This document shows, one piece after another, positions 26,962 through 36,778 of a stretch of DNA of 64,000 bases. Numbering within the stretch: the first letter of the stretch is position 1; the number at the start of each line of letters is the position of its first letter. The translations under genes and the position numbers were made by a program. The DNA is from Methanobacterium_B sp963703015 (lineage in GTDB: Archaea > Methanobacteriota > Methanobacteria > Methanobacteriales > Methanobacteriaceae), in the NCBI GenBank assembly GCA_963703015.1, contig OY969779.1:682001-746000 (forward strand), read 5' to 3'. The notes beneath the pieces were generated by a model. The model searched no databases and was not told the DNA's origin. It saw only the letters and a list, made by a program, of their open reading frames with translations.

Positions 26962-27378
26962 TTGGGGCTGATTGAAATTTTAGACCATGAAAAGGATGAG
27001 ATTATAGCTAAACTTGAAAGCGACTTGAAAACCATTGAAACGAAAAATCTAGAATTAAAATACACCAACAGAAACCTTATTACCACAGTTTCAGAACAAA
27101 AAAAGAAGCTTAAAGTTTTAAAAGTGAAATTTCAAGAGTTAAAATCCATAAAAAACCATCCTGCCCCGAATATTGAAGAACTTAAAACTAAGTATCAGAA
27201 GTTGTTGGCTGACCATGAAGATCTGAAAGCTAAGTACGAAGCTTCTAAAAAGGAACTTGAAGAACTTAAAAACACAGATTCAAACACAAAATCCGGTCAA
27301 GGATTGTTTGGAAGGTTATTAAAACGAAGTGATACAGATAAATCCCATGAAGATTCAAAAAAGGAATCTAAAAAATAA
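26962..27378 (+). CDS. Coiled-coil protein, hypothetical
   Basis: A 138-residue, highly charged protein, predicted to be almost entirely coiled coil from about residue 8 to 110 (KLESDLKTIETKNLELKYTN, then LKTKYQKLLADHEDLKAKYE), with a short GLFGRLLKR motif and a Lys/Ser-rich tail. The start is taken as TTG 26962, since no in-frame ATG gives a better site; this is uncertain. It is 63 bases upstream of the radical SAM/SPASM gene and in the same direction, so it may be co-transcribed. Function unknown. Confidence 0.6.
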   Translation: MGLIEILDHEKDEIIAKLESDLKTIETKNLELKYTNRNLITTVSEQKKKLKVLKVKFQELKSIKNHPAPNIEELKTKYQKLLADHEDLKAKYEASKKELEELKNTDSNTKSGQGLFGRLLKRSDTDKSHEDSKKESKK

Positions 27379-27441
27379 TTTTTTCATGAATATTGGACTT
27401 ATAAAAATCTTTAATTTACAAATTTTAAAAGGTGTTTGTGT

Positions 27442-28578
27442 ATGGTTTTTCATGTGATGCTTGTTCCAACCCTCGGATGTCCATCTAACTGCGGTTACTG
27501 TTGGAGTTCAGAGGAAGGTTCCGAGCTTATGAGTATTGATACATTGAAACAAACAGTTAACTGGCTTAAAACCCTTCGTGAAGATAGTGTGACCGTGACA
27601 TTTCATGGTGGAGAACCTTTGCTTGCGGGTTTAGAATTTTTTCAAACAGCACTCCCACTCATCAAAACTGAACTTGGCCATTTAAAACCGGCCCTTGCAA
27701 TTCAGACCAATCTCTGGAACATGACAGATGACCTTGCAGAACTCTTCAGTAACTACAACATCCCAATTGGTTCAAGTATAGATGGACCCGAAGAGTTAAA
27801 CGACTATCAAAGGGGTGAAGGTTACTACCAAAAAACAATGAAGGGTTACAAAATTGCCAGGGCACATAACTTAAAGGTTAGTTTTATCTGTACATTCACA
27901 TCCCATTCAATCAAACACAAGGAAGAGATTTTAAACTACTTCCTTGAAAATGATCTGACACTCAAACTGCATCCATCCCTACCATCCATGCGTGATGATA
28001 ATCCTGATGAATGGGCCTTGTCCCCTGAAGATTATGGAGAACTTCTGGTTTACCTCCTTGAAGAGTACCTGGATAAAATGGATGAAGTTGAAATAATGAA
28101 CATTGACAACCTTGCAAAGAGCGTGTTTAGAAGAAGGGGTACTGTATGCACATTTGTTGACTGTATGGGTGACACCTTTGCCATAGGTCCCGATGGAAGT
28201 ATCTATCCCTGCTACAGATTTGTGGGAATGCCAGACTACATCATGGGAAATGTTCATGACAATCCAAGCCTGGAAGATCTTGCAGAGTCCAAACCATGGA
28301 AACTTTTAATGGAATTTAAAGACTTTGTTGATACCGACTGTAAGAGATGTAACTACATTAAGTTCTGCAGGGGAGGATGTCCATACAACGCACTGGCAAT
28401 AACAGATGCCAAGGTTGAAGCTGTTGATCCACACTGCACAGCCTATAAAAGAATATTCAAAGAAATTACAGATAAGGCCACCAAGGAAATGCTGTCAGGA
28501 TCAATCATGGGAAATTCCAAACCCTCGAAAACCACCAAGTACAGCATCATGGACCTCATGCTCAAAGAATCCAGATGA
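27442..28578 (+). CDS. Peptide-modifying radical SAM/SPASM protein (TIGR04083-like)
   Basis: A 378-residue protein from ATG 27442 (AAAGGTG upstream; the TTG at 27436 is too close). The radical SAM cluster motif CPSNCGYC (Cys 13, 17, 20) is followed by TFHGGEPLLAG, the SAM-binding site. The C-terminal SPASM region carries further Cys: CTFVDC, PCYRF, then DCKRCNYIKFCRGGCPYNA and DPHC, for auxiliary Fe-S clusters. This matches, from memory, the methanogen family TIGR04083, proposed to modify a small Cys-rich peptide. Such a peptide gene (28747) follows 168 bases downstream. Confidence 0.85.
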   Translation: MVFHVMLVPTLGCPSNCGYCWSSEEGSELMSIDTLKQTVNWLKTLREDSVTVTFHGGEPLLAGLEFFQTALPLIKTELGHLKPALAIQTNLWNMTDDLAELFSNYNIPIGSSIDGPEELNDYQRGEGYYQKTMKGYKIARAHNLKVSFICTFTSHSIKHKEEILNYFLENDLTLKLHPSLPSMRDDNPDEWALSPEDYGELLVYLLEEYLDKMDEVEIMNIDNLAKSVFRRRGTVCTFVDCMGDTFAIGPDGSIYPCYRFVGMPDYIMGNVHDNPSLEDLAESKPWKLLMEFKDFVDTDCKRCNYIKFCRGGCPYNALAITDAKVEAVDPHCTAYKRIFKEITDKATKEMLSGSIMGNSKPSKTTKYSIMDLMLKESR

Positions 28579-28746
28579 AACACCAAAAAATCATCATCAT
28601 AAATTTTTACATCTTTTTTACAGGTATAAATAATTAAGAAACCTCGTATATTCAGTAAATAGCTTGTTTTAACTCGTCTTTGGATTGTTTACCACTAAAA
28701 TAAATAGCAGTTTTTACATAGTTATGGTAACAGGAGATGTAATAAC

Positions 28747-28911
28747 ATGAATCTGGGTAAGCTGAATGAAAAATGTCCAAAATGTGGTTGTAAAGACAAA
28801 ACCCTCAAAAGAGACCTTGACTCTGAATTTCATGCCCATGCAAAAACTGGATCACTCACCTGCAGCAAGTGCGGCTATGTTTTTGTAAGTAAAGACGATG
28901 AATCCGATTGA
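28747..28911 (+). CDS. Cys-rich peptide, probable target of the radical SAM enzyme (TIGR04165-like)
   Basis: A 54-residue ORF with a strong AGGAGATG ribosome binding site. It reads MNLGKLNEKCPKCGCKDKTL, then SEFHAHAKTGSLTCSKCGYV and an acidic tail. Five Cys (10, 13, 15, 39, 42) in CPKCGC and CSKCGY form a zinc-ribbon-like layout. It resembles the TIGR04165 family of methanogen Cys-rich peptides that sit beside TIGR04083 radical SAM enzymes (recalled, not searched). It may be a RiPP precursor or a modified metal-binding protein; whether it is processed is unknown. Confidence 0.75.
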   Translation: MNLGKLNEKCPKCGCKDKTLKRDLDSEFHAHAKTGSLTCSKCGYVFVSKDDESD

Positions 28912-29041
28912 AGCAGCACCAACTCAAGCAAACTGAGACTTCCTTAATAAAAAGTAATTTTGGAGTTCTGCTTAAAATCAGGTTTATATAATATTAATAA
29001 TATACATGTGATTAATACCCATTTAATCCAGAGTGTATATT

Positions 29042-29905
29042 ATGAAAGTAACAGAAATAATACAAGATTCATTGAAGTATCCTTTACAAGATTGGAAGAA
29101 ATTTTTGATCTTAGGAATTATATTTATCATACTCAACATAGCATACATTTCAAGGAGCCTTGGAGAAGAAAATGTTGATTTATTGGCTATTTTCGTTGGA
29201 ATTGCATTTGTAGTGGGCTTTTTGGTTAATGGTTATATCTTTAGAATTATAAAGTCGTCTTTTGATGGTAAAGTTGAACTTCCTAAATTTGACAATTGGA
29301 TTGATATAGGTTTAGAAGGTGCTAAAGTCTACATTGTTTACATGATTTACCTCATACCTACTATACTTTTATCAATAGTCTTGATTTCATCATCTTATAA
29401 TGTAATGTTAAGTTCGGGGTTAAGTACAATTGATTTGATTGCTTCATTTAATTCCGTACTTTGGCAGGGAACCCTTATTTTTATCAGTATAATTATTTTA
29501 TTTGGAACTACTGTTGCTGTAGATGTAATTATCCGTCTTGGAATCTTATACCCCATTGGAATCTTATACTCCATAATTATAACTCCAATATTTTTAGTAG
29601 CAATCGCAAACATGGGCTACGATGAGGGAGATCTCAAATCCGCATTTAAAATTCGTGAAATATTAGGAGAAATTTCAATAATAGGTTGGGGAAATCTCAT
29701 AAAATGGTATATAATAATGGGAATTATCTTTATAGCCTTCTGGATTATCTCAAACATTGTATTATATTTTTTTAGTTTAATTAATCCCATAATTGGTGGA
29801 ATATTACTTGCATTGACCATATATCCATATTTAACCATATTCCTGGCCAGATCGATGGCTTTATTTTATTTGCCTGATGAAGAGGAGTTAGAATCTGTTC
29901 AATAG
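29042..29905 (+). CDS. DUF4013-type membrane protein
   Basis: A 287-residue protein from ATG 29042 (GTG 29033 is the alternative). The start KVTEIIQDSLKYPLQDWKKF is typical of DUF4013 proteins common in Methanobacteria and Methanosarcina. It has six to seven hydrophobic segments and an acidic C-terminus (LPDEEELESVQ). TATA-like TTTATATAATATT lies near 28983, before the gene. No function is established for the family. Confidence 0.75.
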   Translation: MKVTEIIQDSLKYPLQDWKKFLILGIIFIILNIAYISRSLGEENVDLLAIFVGIAFVVGFLVNGYIFRIIKSSFDGKVELPKFDNWIDIGLEGAKVYIVYMIYLIPTILLSIVLISSSYNVMLSSGLSTIDLIASFNSVLWQGTLIFISIIILFGTTVAVDVIIRLGILYPIGILYSIIITPIFLVAIANMGYDEGDLKSAFKIREILGEISIIGWGNLIKWYIIMGIIFIAFWIISNIVLYFFSLINPIIGGILLALTIYPYLTIFLARSMALFYLPDEEELESVQ

Positions 29906-29981
29906 GTTCTTTGGGTAGGTTAAAATTTACAGATACCAAAAAAAACGTAATCAAATTTTATAAAAAAAATTAATTTGAATA

Positions 29982-30340
29982 CTACAACTCATAAATTACT
30001 TGAACATTGAATTCACCATCAACCCATAACCCAATTACATCACAAGCAGAGTATGATTCCTTGATGCGTTTTACTGAGTTAATTATTTGTTTGTTATGTG
30101 TTCCATCATCCACAGGATTTGCTAGACAATCATGATGACCTACAATGAAAATCAAACTAGTTGAATGTCCATCATGAGAAAACGTTAGTTTTTCAAAAAT
30201 ATCTGCTACATTGCTATTCTTATCTGCAAGCACACCATTTACTCCTGGTGTTGTTATCATGTCTACGTATTTAACGTCGTAATTTTCTAATATCCAATTA
30301 ATTACAGGTAGTTGAACCCTACCGTCGATACAGTAAAATC
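29982..30340 (-). pseudogene. Carbonic-anhydrase-like gene lacking its start
   Basis: The reading frame carries the zinc-ligand motifs CIDGR and HHDC like the intact copy at 30510. Its upstream part reads FVFDRFYCIDGRVQLPVINW with no start codon, and the first ATG (30260) would remove the CIDGR motif. The N-terminal codons present in the other copy (MKSEFVTC) are missing here; a copy of that 5' end is found at 42709-42777 instead. Otherwise the C-terminal part is well conserved. A short N-truncated product is possible but probably inactive. Confidence 0.65.
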
Positions 30341-30509
30341 TATCAAAAACAAACCTAAAATGGACTTAACCGTTATAAAATCCTACTAATTTATAAATAA
30401 TTATTAATAACATTTTTCTAAATTTGTTTTATAGATACGAAAATGAACCTTACTTCAAATATGAAACTGTAATTTTTACGACATTAAAAAAATTAGAAGA
30501 TTATTGATA

Positions 30510-30890
30510 TTATAATTCATAAACAATTTGGACATTGGATTCATTATCTACCCATAATCCAATTACAGTAGAAGCAGAGTATGACTCCTTGATACGTTCC
30601 ACAGATCTAATTATCTGTTTATTATGTGTTTCATCATCCACAGGATTAGCCAAACAATCATGATGTCCGACAATGAAAATCAAATTAGTTGAATGTCCAT
30701 CGTTAGAAAATGTTAGTTTTTCAAAAATATCTGCTATATTGCTATTCTTATCTGCAAGTACACCGTTTACTCCAGGTGAAGTTATCATATCCACATATTT
30801 TACATTATAATTTTTTAGTATCCAGTTGATTACAGGTAGTTGAATTCTACCATCTATACAATTGATACAGGTTACAAATTCACTTTTCAT
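30510..30890 (-). CDS. Carbonic-anhydrase-like (Pro-CA-like) protein
   Basis: A 126-residue protein with Cys-x-Asp-x-Arg (CIDGR) near residue 11 and His-x-x-Cys (HHDC) near residue 76, the zinc-binding pattern of beta-class carbonic anhydrases. It is much shorter than the typical 190-220 residues. Such short forms are annotated Pro-CA-like. GAGGATTT precedes the ATG at 30890. The start-less copy lies 170 bases downstream. Whether it hydrates carbon dioxide is unknown. Confidence 0.75.
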   Translation of the reverse strand: MKSEFVTCINCIDGRIQLPVINWILKNYNVKYVDMITSPGVNGVLADKNSNIADIFEKLTFSNDGHSTNLIFIVGHHDCLANPVDDETHNKQIIRSVERIKESYSASTVIGLWVDNESNVQIVYEL

Positions 30891-30939
30891 ATTAAATCCT
30901 CAAAATCCATTAATCAATTTATAGAATAGACATTTAAAA
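30868..30939 (-). repeat. Direct repeat, copy 1 (5' end and promoter of carbonic-anhydrase-like gene)
   Basis: About 70 bases covering the first eight codons (MKSEFVTC), the ribosome binding site and the upstream flank match 42709-42777 in the same orientation, with roughly nine mismatches. This places the two copies on either side of the defence-type island. The gap from 30940 to 31376 contains no other gene. Confidence 0.7.
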
Positions 30940-31333
30940 AATTAACTATTAAAAAACATTAAGCATTTTGGATATAGCTTCTATAATTTTACAGAAAGAA
31001 AAGTGTTACTTCAAAATATAAAGCAATATTTAATAATTTAGATGTAACTATAATCAATCAAAGATTATTACCCTGCAAGTATAGATCAAATGTGTATTAA
31101 ACAATCAGTAAACCAAATGTATTCTAATAATTACAGTACATGGTGCACTGAATTTAATTTTGTTAACTAATTTTAACTTATCACACATAAGTTCATACTA
31201 ATCTATAATTTTTTAATAAAATAGAATTTAATAAAATCTTCATTTCATTAATGCTATATTTGTAAAAAGTTCTTGTTTCGACATTGAAAATAATGAGTAT
31301 CTTTGAATATATTTTAGAATTTTTGTCAGTGCA

Positions 31334-31357
31334 AATATAAAACGCGCGATTTATAAA
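31334..31357 (+). promoter_or_regulatory. TATA-like elements before the HEPN gene
   Basis: Two TATA-like strings, AAATATAAAA (31334-31343) and TTTATAAAG (31350-31358), separated by a GC-rich ACGCGCGA, lie just upstream of the TTG at 31377. The second is about 25 bases before that codon, which fits a leaderless transcript. Confidence 0.4.
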
Positions 31358-31376
31358 GTTTAGAATTTAACTTAAA

Positions 31377-32423
<1,047 letters not shown>

Positions 32424-32534
32424 ATTTAAAAGATTAAACGAATCTAAAAATAAATATTAATTAAGGTTATTTTTTATGGAGTTTTTCGAGTCTTAAAAAA
32501 GAGATTCTAATCATGTTAATAATTAATATTGTTC

Positions 32535-35435
32535 CTACTTATTCTTAGCATCGAATTCAGTGTATAAAAGATCAAATAAATCTGCTTTCAGCTTTTCTCT
32601 AAGCTTGTCATTGTCAACAACTCGTTTGTATAGGCTCATATTGCTTTTGAGTAATCCCGACATTTCATCTTTGAAATATTTATCAAAAACTGCAAGTACG
32701 TTTTCTCTAGAATTATGTTCCATTTTATTAGTTAATTCTTCATTATTCATCAAATGTTTTTTTACTCCTTCGAGAAATACCTTATCATCTTCTGTGAAGT
32801 CAGTACCAAATGCTTCATTGAGTTCTGTGATTATTTGTGATAACTTCGCTTTTACTTCTTCATGATAGCCAGTATTTCCATTTGAAGCAGGTTTTAATCC
32901 ACCTTCATCACCTAATTCGATTTGTTGTTTTCCTTCATCCACAATTTTGTAGGAGTCCATATCGACATCTTCTCGAATGTTAAATGGTAACGGATCATTG
33001 ATTGTTGGAAGTTTTTTATTCAGATATTTATTGAAAATAAATAGTTTTTCCAATTTAATATCACTGAAAGGCATTAGTTGAGATAGGAATGAATAAATAT
33101 TTTGATATCTTCGAAGTGTTTTCTTAAATTTAACAGCATCTTCTTTATTTTCTTCTAAAAGTTTTTTAAATTCATTATTTGCAGGATCTAGAATATTGTG
33201 AAGAATTTTTTGAGATTTCCCACATATATATGCTTTAACAAACTCATTAACATCTGTTTCATCAAAAACGTATTGATTAATTAGTTGATCATATAATTCA
33301 TATAATTTATGAGGATCTGTAGCTTCTTCTAAGAAAGTGGTTTTGTAATATGGATCAAAAGCTTTTTTAATTGTATCTGTTTCGTTGGCAAAGTCTAGAA
33401 TTAAAGTATCATTCTTATTTTTTGTAATACGATTAACTCGGCTGAGAGTTTGTACTGCTGCCACCCCATTTAATGATTTGTCTACATACATAGTATGTAG
33501 TAAAGGTTGATCAAAACCGGTTTGGTACTTGTTGGCCACTATAAGAATCCTATAAGGATCTTCCTCAAAAGCATTTTCAATTGATTTAGTTGAGGATAAT
33601 TTGTTCAAAGAGTTTTCAGTATCTTTTTTTTCATCATGCTCAACTTCTCCTGTGAAGGCCACCAAAGTCTTAATAGGATAATGATTTTCTTTGATATATT
33701 TGTCAAAGGCCTGTTTATACAAAACTGCATGTAATCTAGATCTTGTTACCACCATGGCTCTGGCCTTGCCACGAATTTTGTTTTTAGTAGAGTTCATGAA
33801 ATGATCCATCATAATCTCGGTTTTCATTCTAATGGCATGGCGATGTTCTTCTACAAATTTTCTAAGCACTTGTTTAGCTTTTTTTTCTTCAAAGTCTGGA
33901 TCATCCTCTATGGTTTTGACAAGATTGAAATAAGTTTGATAAGTTAAATAATTCTTCAAAACATCCAAGATGAATCCTTCTTTAATAGCTTGTTCCATAG
34001 AATATACATGAAATGGTTTATATTGGCCAGATTCATCCATTGTTCCAAACATTTCCAAAGTTTTTTGTTTAGGGGTGGCCGTGAAAGCGAAAAAGCTGAT
34101 ATTTTTGAGATTTCTGAATGATTCTACATTCTTTAATAATTCTTTTCCAATATCATCATCAACATAATCCAACATTTCTGCTTCTTCTAAACTATTAGTA
34201 TTTAAAGTTGTTCTCAAGTTCCGGGCCATTGTACCGGTCTGGCTAGAGTGGGCTTCATCAATTATGACTGCATACTTCCGGGCAGGCATATCCTTCACTT
34301 TATCTAAAATATAACCAAATTTATGAATGGTTGTCACTACAATATTACTTCCTGTTTTAAGGGCTTCACCTAACTGGTCAGAGTCAATGTCAATTTTCTC
34401 GACAATACCTTTAACCTTCTCGATATCCTTAACTTGAGCTTGCAACTGCCCATCAATGACCTTCCTATCTGAAACCACCATAATCATATCATAGGCTCTT
34501 TCATTTGAAGTGTTGAATTTGTTTAAGAGACCATGGGCCAGCCAAGCTATGGTTTTTGTTTTACCACTGCCTGCACTATGTTCAATCAAATAATTCTTTC
34601 CAGGATTGCAATCTGCCAATAAACGATTCACACAGTCTAGCTGATGATATCGTGGGAAAATAGGGGTGCATTTTCCCCCTTTATCTTCTATAAAAATAAA
34701 ATTAGAAATCAATTTTGAAAGTTTGTTTACTTGAAGAATATCATTATAAAGAAAGCTTGTTTTGTAATCATTTGTAACTATCGGGTTTTCCAATCCTTTG
34801 TTAAAAGGTAAGAAACGGGTTTCACTCCCTTCTAATTTAGTGGCCATAAAGATCTTTTCATCACTCATTGCAAAATGAACTAAACAATGCTTGAAAATCT
34901 TTTCATGGACATCACGATCGTTTCTATACTGCTTAATCGCCTTTTCAACACCTTGAGAGAATGTATCTTTCAATTCAATAGTTAAAATCGGTATGCCATT
35001 GATAAATATAACTAAATCAACACGATTACCATTTTCTTTTTCTTGGTATTCCAATTCATCAATAACTGAAAAAATATTTTGTTCAAAATGTCTAAACAGA
35101 TCAGGATTTTTATCATTATTTGGTTTTGGATAAAATAGTTTAAAATAGCACCCTACATCCTTAAATCCATTTCTCAAAACATGGATTGTACCTTTTTTTT
35201 CAATCTCAGAAATTAATCTAAAGAAAAACTTCTTTTCTGCTTTCTTACCATAAACCTTAATCCACTTTTTCCACTCATTTTCTTGAGTGGCCATGATAAA
35301 ATTTAATGTTAATTCAGGATCCAGACAAATTGCTGTATTATAATTTCTGTGAGTATTCCTTTTGTAATAGCCGGTGCTAGTCAAATGTTCAATTATATCA
35401 TTCTGAAATGCTTTTTCAGAAGTATCTACAGTCAT
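32535..35435 (-). CDS. hsdR: Type I restriction enzyme, R subunit
   Basis: A 966-residue protein. The N-terminal nuclease motif has D140 in NRVDLVIF and ELK (154-156) in LTIELKD, matching PD-(D/E)xK. The ATPase motor has Walker A AGSGKT (about 288-293) and DEAH in VIIDEAHSSQTG, then TATPKQKTLEMFG and the helicase motifs VANKYQTGFDQP and LSRVNRITK. It cleaves DNA away from the recognition site after translocation. It overlaps hsdS by 4 bases. Intact as read, with no frameshift seen. Confidence 0.93.
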   Translation of the reverse strand: MTVDTSEKAFQNDIIEHLTSTGYYKRNTHRNYNTAICLDPELTLNFIMATQENEWKKWIKVYGKKAEKKFFFRLISEIEKKGTIHVLRNGFKDVGCYFKLFYPKPNNDKNPDLFRHFEQNIFSVIDELEYQEKENGNRVDLVIFINGIPILTIELKDTFSQGVEKAIKQYRNDRDVHEKIFKHCLVHFAMSDEKIFMATKLEGSETRFLPFNKGLENPIVTNDYKTSFLYNDILQVNKLSKLISNFIFIEDKGGKCTPIFPRYHQLDCVNRLLADCNPGKNYLIEHSAGSGKTKTIAWLAHGLLNKFNTSNERAYDMIMVVSDRKVIDGQLQAQVKDIEKVKGIVEKIDIDSDQLGEALKTGSNIVVTTIHKFGYILDKVKDMPARKYAVIIDEAHSSQTGTMARNLRTTLNTNSLEEAEMLDYVDDDIGKELLKNVESFRNLKNISFFAFTATPKQKTLEMFGTMDESGQYKPFHVYSMEQAIKEGFILDVLKNYLTYQTYFNLVKTIEDDPDFEEKKAKQVLRKFVEEHRHAIRMKTEIMMDHFMNSTKNKIRGKARAMVVTRSRLHAVLYKQAFDKYIKENHYPIKTLVAFTGEVEHDEKKDTENSLNKLSSTKSIENAFEEDPYRILIVANKYQTGFDQPLLHTMYVDKSLNGVAAVQTLSRVNRITKNKNDTLILDFANETDTIKKAFDPYYKTTFLEEATDPHKLYELYDQLINQYVFDETDVNEFVKAYICGKSQKILHNILDPANNEFKKLLEENKEDAVKFKKTLRRYQNIYSFLSQLMPFSDIKLEKLFIFNKYLNKKLPTINDPLPFNIREDVDMDSYKIVDEGKQQIELGDEGGLKPASNGNTGYHEEVKAKLSQIITELNEAFGTDFTEDDKVFLEGVKKHLMNNEELTNKMEHNSRENVLAVFDKYFKDEMSGLLKSNMSLYKRVVDNDKLREKLKADLFDLLYTEFDAKNK

Positions 35436-36778
35436 ACTTTGACCTCCCTTACATCTACTTTTCCAGAAACAACATGATTAATAAGAGATTTTTTAAATTC
35501 TTCCATTAAATGAATTTTAATTTCAATCTTTTTTATTGTACTATCTATTTTTAATGTTTCGTAATCTAAAAATGAAACTATTTTAGATTGTTCGTTTAAT
35601 GGAGGTGTAGGCATCTTAAAATTCTTCACAAAATCAGTTGAGATTCGTTTCTGGCCTGCTGCTCCTTCCATGAAAGCTTCGCCAATAACTCTTAGTAAAT
35701 GTGATTTTGTTAAATAAAATATATATTTAGGGATTGATTCGGTAGTACAACGCAATATATGGAATTCTGTTGTTCCAAAACCAAATCCCAAACTCAAATT
35801 TTCAACTAAGGCACCCTTTCCGTTTTCAAAACAAGGTGTAATCTTTGCGAGTAGTATATCATTATTTTCGAAATATGTATATCCAGATGAGACTTTATAA
35901 TACTCAATTTTTGAATTTAAATCATAATCTCCTTCTTCAGAAACTTTTTCCATTGGTAAAAAATTCACTTTGACATTGACATTGGATAAAGTCTTTTTTT
36001 TGGATGGATTAACAAGACAATTGTACTTCAATCTTTTCATATCCCAATGCTCAGGAATTTCACCTAACCATTCAACTCCAGAGTCTTTCATTTTTACATT
36101 ACGATCCAATCCTTTAATTACTAAATTATTTATAAGAGCTATTTTTTTCTCTTTAAGAAGTTTGATTAGTTTATTGTCTTTTTCTATTGTTTTATCAATT
36201 TCTGATGTTTTTTTGTCTAAAAAACTTGTAATTTTTTCTTGTTCTGCAATTGATGGAACCACTATATATGAATTTTTTATAGGATAAGTACTAATTCCAA
36301 ACCTTGTTACTCCATTAGCTGCTACAACAAATTGATCATTAATTTTTTTACTTTCTAAACTCCTCAATAAAAAATTACCAGTTATCAAATTTGGATTAGG
36401 TCGAATCAGCGCTAAATGATAGCCACATACTAAATTAGTTATTTTTTCATTAATTAATGCAGGTACTGCAATATCATCTGCAGATTCTGAATCTTTAGTG
36501 ATGACTACATCATCTTTTAATAATGAAAGTTTTTTAATTTGCTCTAAATTCGCTGTGGCCCTCATGAAACTAAGTTCAGAAGTTATAAATTCGTTATTAT
36601 AAATATCAGTATAATTACAAAGTAAAACATCTGATTCGTTTGGTTTACTCTTTTTATCTACATTACTTATCCTAACAGATGATACATCTTTAATTTTATT
36701 AACGATCCAACCATTAGGAGTCTTACCCATCCATTTGACTCCTGAATCCTTATATTCTGTATAAGGCTTAAGAAGCAT
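35432..36778 (-). CDS. hsdS: Type I restriction enzyme, S (specificity) subunit
   Basis: A 448-residue protein with two target-recognition domains. Each is introduced by a similar string: KDSGVKWMGKTPNGW near residue 10 and KDSGVEWLGEIPEHW near residue 232. Each ends with a conserved spacer helix (EQEKITSFLDKKTSEIDKTI and EQSKIVSFLDYETLKIDSTI). The two halves bind the two parts of a bipartite DNA site. It overlaps hsdM by 11 bases and hsdR by 4, so translation is probably coupled. The target site cannot be read from the sequence. Confidence 0.92.
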   Translation of the reverse strand: MLLKPYTEYKDSGVKWMGKTPNGWIVNKIKDVSSVRISNVDKKSKPNESDVLLCNYTDIYNNEFITSELSFMRATANLEQIKKLSLLKDDVVITKDSESADDIAVPALINEKITNLVCGYHLALIRPNPNLITGNFLLRSLESKKINDQFVVAANGVTRFGISTYPIKNSYIVVPSIAEQEKITSFLDKKTSEIDKTIEKDNKLIKLLKEKKIALINNLVIKGLDRNVKMKDSGVEWLGEIPEHWDMKRLKYNCLVNPSKKKTLSNVNVKVNFLPMEKVSEEGDYDLNSKIEYYKVSSGYTYFENNDILLAKITPCFENGKGALVENLSLGFGFGTTEFHILRCTTESIPKYIFYLTKSHLLRVIGEAFMEGAAGQKRISTDFVKNFKMPTPPLNEQSKIVSFLDYETLKIDSTIKKIEIKIHLMEEFKKSLINHVVSGKVDVREVKV

